Positions 1 to 6,271 of a DNA stretch of 6,271 nt are shown in pieces (the stretch's first letter is position 1; every line of letters begins with the position of its first letter). The DNA comes from Bacteroidales bacterium (GTDB lineage: Bacteria; Bacteroidota; Bacteroidia; Bacteroidales; JAAUTT01). A program made the translations under genes and the position numbers. A model generated the notes under the pieces. The model did no database searches. It saw only the letters and a program-made list of their open reading frames with translations, and was not told the DNA's origin. Location: contig JAAUTT010000283.1 of NCBI GenBank assembly GCA_012031335.1, positions 1-6,271 of the forward strand. The letters are read 5' to 3'.

Positions 1-42
1 TCCGGCTAAAAAAGCTCCTAGAAAGAATATTAGTGTTTTCAT
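1..42 (-). CDS. Partial CDS: N-terminus of a probable exported protein
   Basis: An ATG on the minus strand at 42-40 opens a frame that stays open to the left edge and gives 14 residues, MKTLIFFLGAFLAG. A single Lys followed by a run of hydrophobic residues is what the start of a Sec signal peptide looks like, so the product is probably exported or membrane-bound. Only this fragment is visible, so family and function cannot be given. It points the same way as the secreted papain-fold gene upstream of it, with 188 bp between them, so it may have its own promoter in that gap. It could also be a chance ORF; the signal-like composition right after ATG is the only support. Confidence 0.5.
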   Translation of the reverse strand, partial: MKTLIFFLGAFLAG

Positions 43-230
43 ACTCCAGATATTATATATGGTTATTAAATTTCACCTAATAAAAGATTAATATTAAATT
101 AACATTATAAATCAAGTAATCTTTTCTAAGTGACCGTAAAATCTGGTATAAAGATAATTAATACCAAATTAACCAATCTTAATTTAATCTTAAATTTTAA
201 GGTTAAGTAAAGAAATAGTTAATATTATTT
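43..230. other. AT-rich intergenic region with small repeats
   Basis: There is no coding signal in this 188 bp gap between two minus-strand genes. It holds a short direct repeat, AATCTTAA, at 175-182 and 186-193. The second copy runs into a perfect small palindrome CTTAAA-T-TTTAAG at 189-201. Arms TTAACC (169-174) and GGTTAA (201-206) bracket these. The region must contain the 3' end of the papain-fold transcript and any promoter for the gene at the left edge. I could not find a full TAnnTTTG-type -7 element on the minus strand; CAAATTAA at 164-171 is one base off. In DNA this AT-rich, such palindromes may be chance. Confidence 0.3.
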
Positions 231-713
231 TTATTTGGGTTGGGGGCGGTAAAATTTCATTTTCCCTTTGATAACATTTTCAAGTTCAAAGTCGCTTAAG
301 CCCACTTTCCTGCCTGAGAAACCAGTGTTTTGATGGGCTAATTGATATTTTCCCTTTTTATATACTTTGTAAACAATGGCTGTATGGTGCCCCATTGTTT
401 CAGTTGTAATAGTATTCCCATTTATGTATTTCACTTTAACTTTTTCGAACTGAATGATATCTCCGGGAAAAACCTCATCTTTTTGCGGGTCTATTTCTTT
501 TCCATAAATATATTCACCATTCCATTTGGCATTGTTTCTGTTTAAGGCCTGATATGCCAGATCCCAGCATTCTCCGCGGTCTACCTGCTGACCCATTACT
601 GAATTTACGTAGGCTACTATCTTTTTATTTAACTCGGGAGAAACTTTTTGTGCCATTAATCCTTCGTATCCGGCAACTACAAGCAATATCCATATTAAAA
701 GGGAAATTCTCAT
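231..713 (-). CDS. Small secreted protein with papain-like (CHAP / BBC1-AIM3-type) cysteine-peptidase fold
   Basis: The product has 160 residues from the ATG at 713-711. A TTG three codons upstream would also stay in frame, but the ATG places the hydrophobic signal core (residues 3-20) directly at the start, with likely cleavage after LMA before QK. The mature part shows the order of a papain-like fold: RGECWDLAYQAL (46-57) with candidate nucleophile Cys49, VFPGDIIQFE (81-90), MGHHTAIVYKV (107-117) with candidate His110, and AHQNTG (126-131), whose Asn129 could complete the triad. Similar patterns occur in CHAP/NlpC-P60 proteins and in the BBC1/AIM3 cysteine-proteinase-fold domain; the latter fits best from memory. 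It is probably periplasmic or extracellular. Whether it cleaves peptides or is a non-peptidase relative is unknown. It lies about 70 bp after the zincin remnant on the same strand and is fully intact, unlike that neighbour. Confidence 0.72.
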   Translation of the reverse strand: MRISLLIWILLVVAGYEGLMAQKVSPELNKKIVAYVNSVMGQQVDRGECWDLAYQALNRNNAKWNGEYIYGKEIDPQKDEVFPGDIIQFEKVKVKYINGNTITTETMGHHTAIVYKVYKKGKYQLAHQNTGFSGRKVGLSDFELENVIKGKMKFYRPQPK

Positions 714-730
714 AAAATTCAATTTTAAGG

Positions 731-782
731 TTTTCTCTCGATACGAAAAATTTGTAAGAGATATTACAATTTTCAGAGAAAA
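731..782 (-). terminator. Long AT-rich inverted repeat just after the zincin remnant
   Basis: Outer arms TTTTCTCT (731-738) and AGAGAAAA (775-782) pair perfectly. Inner arms GAAAAATTTGTAA (745-757) and TTACAATTTTC (764-774) pair with two single-base bulges around a 6-nt loop, GAGATA. A 6-nt bulge (739-744) sits on one side only. On the minus strand the hairpin starts 2 bp after the stop codon of the zincin remnant (787-785), the position of a terminator or 3'-end processing hairpin. It has no GC-rich stem or clean U tract, so it is not a classical intrinsic terminator. It could also act in the 5' leader of the next gene, whose ATG is about 18 bp further on. Confidence 0.4.
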
Positions 783-784
783 AA

Positions 785-1670
785 TTAAAAGCTGAAAGCT
801 TTATCGGTGAATAATGTCTCTAACGAAGGGTCAAAATCCGATTTCCAGCCAATAAGATATTTGGTATAGTCGCCTATTTCCAGTTTGGAAATATTTTTGG
901 CATATGGATCGAGCATAATTTCATTTGGATACATTGTACTTAACTGACTTATCTTTTTTTCATTTCGTCGAAACGGTGTATTGTACATGTCAGCTGCTCC
1001 ATACAATGAAGAAAATTATGTGACAATTTCGGATGGGTATTTATAACTAACAACAGCAAATTCGATATCCTGAGTGTTAAAAGTGTTGATTTGTACAGAG
1101 ATATCTGTCTTAAAATAATTATTTACCATAAACAGCAAGGCCACACTTTCTACCTGGTATGCATCTCTCAAATAAGCAATTAGTCTTTCTTTGTTTCTTG
1201 GAGTTTTCACTTCAGGTATACCGTCTTTTTCAGGTATATTAAGGGTTGAACCGGCTTTTTTGGCAATTGCATCGGCCCAGGAATTAATACTCTTTAAACC
1301 TGTTGTAAGATTTGGTTCCAAAATGGAATTATAAACAGTTCCTTGCGGCAGATTTTTGCTAATTGTGGAGTATTCCGGGCCAATGTAATAGTCCGTTTTT
1401 ATTTTCAGCGGAATATTATTTTTTCGTGCCTGTTCCTGTAACCAAAGCCTGGCTATATTAACCGAATCGATGGTTGACTGAATGTCGAATTCTGTCCAGG
1501 GGGCTGTAGTTTTATTATCAACGAAAATAAGGTAGATAAGTACATCATGTTTCAAATCCTTACAAACATTTTTGTACATAGCATTGCGATAATCCACTTT
1601 CTTAAAGGAAAAAAGAGGTGGAGAAATAAAATACAAAACCTATCAGAAAAACCCGAAAAATGTTACGCAT
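785..1670 (-). pseudogene. Broken secreted zincin-type metallopeptidase
   Basis: ATG at 1670-1668 starts a signal peptide, MRNIFRVFLIGFVFYFSTS, whose frame ends at TAA 1604-1602. The body of the protein continues in another frame from about 1610 (KKVDYRNAMYKN onward) to a TAA at 1018-1016. Past that stop the same frame continues with LYGAADMYNTPFRR and runs to TAA 787-785. The text around the stop fits a zincin signature HEFLHLYGAADMY. In the shifted frame the bases read CAT AAT TTT CTT CAT (HNFLH), so both His codons survive, but small indels on each side and loss of the Glu codon break the motif. IMLDPYAKNISKLEIGDYTKYLIGW follows, which may supply further conserved positions. Reconstructed length is about 295 codons. 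It would have been an exported zinc peptidase; as read it is inactive. Whether this is real decay or sequence error is open. Confidence 0.65.
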
Positions 1671-1695
1671 CAGTAAAAAAAGTTTGTGGCTATTA

Positions 1696-1703
1696 CAAAT
1701 TTA
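1696..1703 (-). promoter_or_regulatory. Candidate Bacteroidota -7 element before the zincin remnant
   Basis: Read on the minus strand, 1703-1696 is TAAATTTG, a perfect match to the Bacteroidota -7 consensus TAnnTTTG, about 25 nt before the ATG at 1670. No TTTG-like -33 element is visible at the usual 19-21 nt further upstream, where the sequence is the 3' end of nth. The match is therefore half a promoter, and in AT-rich DNA it may be chance. Read-through from nth is the alternative. Confidence 0.35.
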
Positions 1704-1722
1704 ACAATTCCTTGTTATTTTC

Positions 1723-2391
1723 CTATTCGATTGCTGTATTCCTATCAGAACTTACTTTTGTATGATAATAATTACAGATTTTGGTCAGGCCGCATTCACC
1801 GCATTTAGGCTTTCGGGCTATACAAACGTACCTTCCGTGTAATATAAGCCAATGGTGCGCTAAAGGAATTAATGCTTCAGGAATATGTTTTACCAACTGT
1901 CGCTCAGTATCCAGAGGCGTTTTTGAGTTTACAGTTAACCCGATACGGGCTGCAACTCTGAAAACATGAGTATCTACCGCCATCGTTGGCTTGTTAAAAA
2001 CCACAGATGCAATTACATTGGCAGTCTTTCGTCCAACACCAGGGAGCTTTTGAAGTTCATCCAAATCATCGGGTACTACCCCCTTGTAATTATTAATGAG
2101 TGCTTTAGCCATACCTATCAGGTTTTTGCTTTTATTATTCGGATACGAACAGCTTTTAACTACTTCATAAACTTCATCTTGAGAGGCATGCATCAGGATT
2201 TCGGCGCTTGGAAATTTCTCAAAAAAATGAGGTGTAATCATGTTTACTCTTTTATCAGTGCACTGTGCTGATAAAATTACAGCCACTAACAGCTCATATG
2301 CATTATGGTAATGTAATTCAGTTTCTGCAACAGGCATGGCTATTTTAAAATATTGTATAACCTGCTCAAATAGGATTTCGCGATCCATCAT
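1723..2391 (-). CDS. nth: Endonuclease III (DNA glycosylase/AP lyase)
   Basis: The product has 222 residues, close to the usual length of about 210. It removes oxidised pyrimidines from DNA and cleaves the resulting abasic site by beta-elimination, in base excision repair. SAQCTDKRVN (41-50) matches the conserved N-terminal helix region. The helix-hairpin-helix LPGVGRKTAN (116-125) carries the catalytic Lys122, and VDTHVFRVAARIG (139-151) carries the catalytic Asp140. The iron-sulfur cluster loop has Cys190-x6-Cys197-x2-Cys200-x5-Cys206, the spacing of the 4Fe-4S ligands in E. coli Nth. All key residues are present. Two adjacent ATG codons (2391-2389 and 2388-2386) can start it, with no Shine-Dalgarno sequence, as is normal in Bacteroidota. 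It is divergent from the 317-residue gene and precedes the zincin remnant by 52 bp on the same strand. Confidence 0.97.
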   Translation of the reverse strand: MMDREILFEQVIQYFKIAMPVAETELHYHNAYELLVAVILSAQCTDKRVNMITPHFFEKFPSAEILMHASQDEVYEVVKSCSYPNNKSKNLIGMAKALINNYKGVVPDDLDELQKLPGVGRKTANVIASVVFNKPTMAVDTHVFRVAARIGLTVNSKTPLDTERQLVKHIPEALIPLAHHWLILHGRYVCIARKPKCGECGLTKICNYYHTKVSSDRNTAIE

Positions 2392-2562
2392 AAATAAAAT
2401 GATATCAATTAAAAAATCAAAAAACCTCTAAATATAAATAAAGTAAATGTTATGCTAAATTATAGTATGTTCTGTTATATATTATAAATAATAGAAAACA
2501 AATCGGGTGATTAATAATTTAAATGTTTTAATTTGCAACACCACGAAAAATTCTAATTATCT
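2392..2562. promoter_or_regulatory. Divergent intergenic region between nth and the 317-residue gene
   Basis: This 171 bp stretch is very AT-rich, has no coding signal and must hold the start signals for both divergent genes. On the plus strand TTAATTTG (2528-2535) is one base from the TAnnTTTG -7 consensus and sits 27 nt before the ATG at 2563. On the minus strand TATATTTA (2436-2429) is also one base off and sits about 38 nt before nth. Neither has a clear -33 TTTG at 19-21 nt. The positions are plausible but the matches are weak. Confidence 0.35.
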
Positions 2563-3516
2563 ATGGAACTGGATACAACGGTTCAGATTACATTAAATGA
2601 CCTCCTTGATCAACATTTTGATTTATATATTGCTGCTAATGGTTACGAAACGCGTTGCATATTTCTTTCCCAGAGGATTAATATGTCGAGGATTAACAGG
2701 AAAGTGGCTTTATCATTCCTTGAAAAAAAGAATGAAATTAGCCGTGGTTTTAATGATACCGTATTCCATGGACTTGGTTTTGAATTTGTGAATATATCGA
2801 TGGCCAGCACATCCGAAATCAGGCAGGTACTTGATCTTTCTGTAAATCAGTTGGTAGCTGATGAAATGAATATCCTTGTCGATTATTCCGGTATGCCAAA
2901 ATTATGGTATGAAGAAATCATAAATTATTTCATTGAAAAGGAAACAGGAGCAAGAAAGATAAATATTTGGTTTTCATATACACCTTCGGAATATTCACAA
3001 GCCATCAAGAATGTTAAGAATAAATATTTCCGGACGACAGCTAAGGTAAATATTTCTCCCAAACCCAAAGCTTTGGTGATTGGGCTAGGTTATGAAAAAG
3101 GCAGAGCAGAGGAATTGGCTCAAAAACTAAAAGCTGAAGTAACTTATTCATTTTATTCCGATCCAGCTATTGATCCACGGTTCGTCAAAGAGTTAATTGA
3201 AAACAATAAAGATATTCTTAAAACAAGTGGGATAGGCAGGGTTATAACTTACCCTATTCATGATCTGAATTTTATTAATTCCTCACTTACTCAATTATGT
3301 GTCGACCTCAGATTAAAGTATCAGATTGTGCTTGCGCCTATAGGACCTAAGCCTTTTACACTCATGTGTTTTCTCCTCAATGCAAGATATCCTGACATAA
3401 CGATTTGGCGATTCTCATCCGAAATACCCCTTGAGGTATATGATCGGAAACCACATGGAGAATTATTAATTTATAAGGTTAGGTTTACTTCCGAAAGTGT
3501 TGATTACAACGATTGA
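2563..3516 (+). CDS. Unrecognised two-domain soluble protein
   Basis: The product has 317 residues, with no signal peptide and no membrane segment, so it is probably cytoplasmic. I do not recognise it with certainty. The N-terminal half (about 20-140) alternates strands and helices and has striking stretches: LYIAANGYETRC (21-32) and ILVDYSGMPKLWYEEII (104-120). A second half begins near residue 168 with PKALVIGLGYEKGRAEELA, a Rossmann-like strand-Gly loop-helix, followed by FYSDPAIDPRF (197-207) and VLAPIGPKPFTL (256-267). These blocks look like functional motifs, but no catalytic set is clear. The layout recalls uncharacterised Bacteroidota proteins sometimes seen near defence genes; that is a weak impression and nothing here shows a defence island. 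The gene ends 2 bp before the flavoprotein start, so the two are probably translated from one message. Confidence 0.85.
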   Translation: MELDTTVQITLNDLLDQHFDLYIAANGYETRCIFLSQRINMSRINRKVALSFLEKKNEISRGFNDTVFHGLGFEFVNISMASTSEIRQVLDLSVNQLVADEMNILVDYSGMPKLWYEEIINYFIEKETGARKINIWFSYTPSEYSQAIKNVKNKYFRTTAKVNISPKPKALVIGLGYEKGRAEELAQKLKAEVTYSFYSDPAIDPRFVKELIENNKDILKTSGIGRVITYPIHDLNFINSSLTQLCVDLRLKYQIVLAPIGPKPFTLMCFLLNARYPDITIWRFSSEIPLEVYDRKPHGELLIYKVRFTSESVDYND

Positions 3517-3518
3517 AT

Positions 3519-4469
3519 ATGAATAGAGTATGTGAAGTATTTGGTATAAAGTATCCTGTTATTCAGGGTGGAATGGTTTGGTGCAGTGGATGGAAGCTGG
3601 CATCGGCAGTAAGTAATGCCGGTGGGCTGGGATTAATTGGTGCCGGAAGTATGTATCCCGAAGTTTTGAGGGAGCACATACGGCAATGCCGCGAAGCCAC
3701 ATCGGCTCCTTTTGGAGTTAATGTACCTCTACTTTATCAGGAAATTGAAAAATTGATGGAAATTATAGTTGACGAAAAGGTTAAAATAGTTTTTACATCT
3801 GCCGGAAGTCCTTCCAAATGGACTCCTTATTTAAAGGAACGGGGAATTAAAGTAGCGCATGTTGTTGCCAATACAAAGTTTGCTTTAAAATGCGAAGAAG
3901 CAGGTGTTGATGCAATTGTAGCCGAGGGTTTCGAAGCTGGTGGCCATAATGGCAGGGAGGAAACAACAACCATGGTTTTAATACCTCATGTGCGTAAAGT
4001 AGTTTCTATTCCTCTGATAGCAGCTGGCGGTATAGGTTCGGGAAGCGCCATGCTGGCAGCAATGTGTCTTGGCGCAGAAGGCGTACAGGTAGGATCTCGT
4101 TTTGCTATTACCAAAGAATCTTCAGCTCATTTAAATTTTAAAGATTTAATCACAAAATTACCGGAAGGGGGCACCTTACTTACTCTTAAGCAACTTGCAC
4201 CGGTACGACTGGTTAAAAATAGTTTTTTCGATCGGGTACAGGAAGCTCAGCTTAAAGGTGCCTCGGTTGATGACTTAAAACTGCTTTTAGGTAGAGGAAG
4301 GGCTAAAAAGGGAATGTTTGAAGGGGATCTTGAGGAAGGAGAATTGGAAATTGGACAGATTTCGGCACAGATTTCTGAAATTAAAACTGTAAAAGAAGTT
4401 ATGGAAGAAATTATTCAGGAATACAATCAAAAACTTGGATTTATTTCTAAGGAATACAGCCAATTTTAA
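3519..4469 (+). CDS. FMN-dependent nitronate monooxygenase / FabK-like enoyl-ACP reductase
   Basis: The product has 316 residues from ATG 3519. A TTG at 3513 would overlap the upstream stop and add two residues; the ATG gives the typical start MNRVCEVFGIKYPVIQGGM. It is a TIM-barrel flavoprotein of the NMO/FabK family: IQGGM (15-19), GGLGLIGAGS (35-44), the signature EGFEAGGHNG (136-145) with the candidate catalytic His143, and the FMN-phosphate region AAGGIGSG (168-175) followed by GVQVGSRF (188-195). Nitronate monooxygenases oxidise alkyl nitronates; FabK reduces enoyl-ACP in fatty-acid synthesis with NAD(P)H. The sequence alone does not settle which reaction it carries out. It is cytoplasmic and intact. 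It follows the 317-residue gene after 2 bp, which suggests cotranscription and coupled translation, and precedes the broken butyrate kinase by 64 bp. Confidence 0.92.
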   Translation: MNRVCEVFGIKYPVIQGGMVWCSGWKLASAVSNAGGLGLIGAGSMYPEVLREHIRQCREATSAPFGVNVPLLYQEIEKLMEIIVDEKVKIVFTSAGSPSKWTPYLKERGIKVAHVVANTKFALKCEEAGVDAIVAEGFEAGGHNGREETTTMVLIPHVRKVVSIPLIAAGGIGSGSAMLAAMCLGAEGVQVGSRFAITKESSAHLNFKDLITKLPEGGTLLTLKQLAPVRLVKNSFFDRVQEAQLKGASVDDLKLLLGRGRAKKGMFEGDLEEGELEIGQISAQISEIKTVKEVMEEIIQEYNQKLGFISKEYSQF

Positions 4470-4478
4470 TCAAAGGTT

Positions 4479-4510
4479 CTTGCACTTTTAATAAAATTCA
4501 TGTAGGTTTG
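4479..4510 (+). promoter_or_regulatory. Bacteroidota-type promoter before butyrate kinase
   Basis: CTTG (4479-4482) and TAGGTTTG (4503-4510) are separated by 20 nt. This matches the Bacteroidota primary sigma-factor pattern TTTG, 19-21 nt, TAnnTTTG, with one mismatch in the -33 box and none in the -7 box. Transcription would start near 4517, giving a leader of under 20 nt before ATG 4534. Short arms TAGGT (4503-4507) and ACCTA (4517-4521) flank the predicted start and could form an operator, though 5-bp arms are weak evidence. The promoter appears intact although the gene after it is not. Confidence 0.6.
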
Positions 4511-4533
4511 AAAAATACCTAAAACCAAATTAT

Positions 4534-5610
<1,077 letters not shown>

Positions 5611-5649
5611 CCAAATGAAATTTTGGGAATTGTTAAACTCAAATCTTCG

Positions 5650-5678
5650 CTTTTCTGTTAGGAAAGATTATTATTCTT
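5650..5678 (+). terminator. Possible terminator hairpin after butyrate kinase
   Basis: CTTTTC (5650-5655) pairs with GGAAAG (5661-5666), with one T-G wobble, around the loop TGTTA. The T-rich stretch ATTATTATTCTT follows directly. It lies 40 bp after the butyrate kinase stop (5608-5610). The stem is only 6 bp and rich in A-T pairs, so it is a weak candidate. The rest of the gap to the phosphofructokinase remnant (5611-5762) shows no coding signal and no convincing promoter. Confidence 0.33.
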
Positions 5679-5762
5679 GAATTCCTCCTCATCAGGGATA
5701 TCTTATATACTCTTAAGTTGTTTAATTTTAAAGGTTGTTTTATTATCATAACTTTTTTACAA

Positions 5763-6230
5763 GTGAATCAGGAGAATTTTGAAGTAAAAGTATTAGGAAA
5801 AGGAACAGTAAAATCGCCTTTTAAAACAATCCATGCTCGACAATGGATTGGTGTATGATTTTATTAAAGATAATGATAGAATTCTATATGATACCTCTCT
5901 GGAAAATTTTCTTAATTACCAGAAATCAGGTGAAATACCAATCTCCTTTGAAAAGGCTGGTCCACGAGATGTACTCTTTTTTGAACCCGCTAAGACAAAG
6001 GTTGCAATAGTTACCTGCGGAGGGCTGTGTCCTGGTTTAAACAATGTTATCCGAAGCATTGTCAACCATTTGCACTATCGTTATAAAGTTAGACGGGTGG
6101 TGGGTATACAATATGGTTATGAAGGTTTTATTTCCCAAATACAATCATCCTGTTATTGATCTGACTCCCGAAAGGTGGATGCAATCCATCTTACAGGGGT
6201 AGAGGGAGCGTAGCTGTAATCAGGGGCAAA
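5763..6230 (+). pseudogene. Phosphofructokinase remnant, N-terminal third only
   Basis: Phosphofructokinase phosphorylates fructose 6-phosphate in glycolysis. GTG 5763 is the likeliest start (VNQENFEVKVLGKGTVKSPFK), perhaps from an ancestral ATG. The frame changes near 5822-5832, then LYDTSLENFLNYQ, FEKAGPRDVLFFEP, the nucleotide-binding strand and loop KVAIVTCGGLCPGLNNVIRS, and RRVVGIQYGYEGFI follow. An extra T at 6131-6133 and a missing G near 6174-6175 must be corrected to read PKYNHPVIDLTPER and then VDAIHLTGG. After that the text decays toward GSxxGSSRG (about 6204-6227) and no phosphofructokinase sequence is seen in the last 40 bases. The form resembles the TP0108-like enzymes of spirochaetes and Bacteroidales, which run to about 440 residues; only about 155 codons are here. 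The second substrate (ATP or PPi) cannot be decided from this fragment. Confidence 0.85.
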
Positions 6231-6271
6231 GTAGCTTATATATAATTGTATATTAATAAATTAAAAATGGT

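Noticed and set aside
175..206. Operator or CRISPR-like repeat at AATCTTAA copies
   Set aside because: There are only two 8-bp copies in very AT-rich DNA, with no regular array; chance is enough to explain them.
342..545. Plus-strand ORF of 67 codons rich in Phe
   Set aside because: It is antisense to the papain-fold gene, and its composition follows from the complementary AT-rich codons.
1010..1020. Stop-codon recoding or a split two-subunit peptidase at TAA 1018-1016
   Set aside because: Other genes use TAA normally as a stop, and the bases around it look like a catalytic motif damaged by indels rather than a designed boundary; the downstream piece starts only at TTG.
1547..1765. Plus-strand ORF of 72 codons
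   Set aside because: It lies antisense to the zincin remnant and the end of nth, has no recognisable protein features, and is explained as a shadow frame.
1781..2271. Two plus-strand ORFs antisense to nth
   Set aside because: They overlap a full-length endonuclease III with all catalytic and cluster residues; their translations show no domain.
2563..4469. A defence system made of the 317-residue protein and the flavoprotein
   Set aside because: No nuclease, helicase, toxin or sensor motif can be shown, and no known defence gene is nearby; kept only as a question for neighbourhood analysis.

Overview
The window looks like chromosomal DNA from a low-GC Bacteroidota, probably of the Bacteroidales/Marinilabiliales type. 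The reasons are the AT-rich composition, the lack of Shine-Dalgarno sequences before the clear starts, a near-consensus Bacteroidota promoter (CTTG, 20 nt, TAGGTTTG) before the butyrate kinase, and the protein content: endonuclease III, a FabK/nitronate-monooxygenase flavoprotein, butyrate kinase, and a phosphofructokinase close to the TP0108/Bacteroidales type. There are no RNA genes, CRISPR arrays or insertion sequences that I can see. The organism assignment is inference from these signs.

Left half (1-2391), all on the minus strand, in transcription order: intact endonuclease III (nth, 2391-1723); a broken secreted protein of about 295 codons (1670-785) whose remains match a zincin metallopeptidase; a small intact secreted protein with a papain-like Cys/His/Asn pattern (713-231); and the first 14 codons of another probably exported protein running off the left edge (42-1). 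A long AT-rich hairpin (731-782) follows the zincin remnant. The middle (2392-2562) is a divergent intergenic region.

Right half, plus strand: an unrecognised 317-residue two-domain protein (2563-3516) is followed after 2 bp by an intact FMN-dependent FabK/nitronate monooxygenase (3519-4469), so these two are probably cotranscribed. Then come two broken central-metabolism genes: butyrate kinase (4534-5610), readable end to end only by crossing four frame changes, with several nucleotide-binding residues altered; and the N-terminal third of a phosphofructokinase (about 5763-6230), with at least three more frame changes and then loss of homology.

The main theme is therefore uneven gene integrity. 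About 2.7 kb in the centre (1723-4469) reads cleanly, while 785-1670 and 4534-6230 carry many 1-2 nt indels, mostly in homopolymers. Two explanations remain open: genuine decay of a metallopeptidase, butyrate kinase and phosphofructokinase, or local assembly or long-read error. Altered catalytic motifs and the truncated phosphofructokinase favour decay; the homopolymer bias favours error. I found no convincing new multi-gene system. The 317-residue protein is the best candidate for something undescribed.
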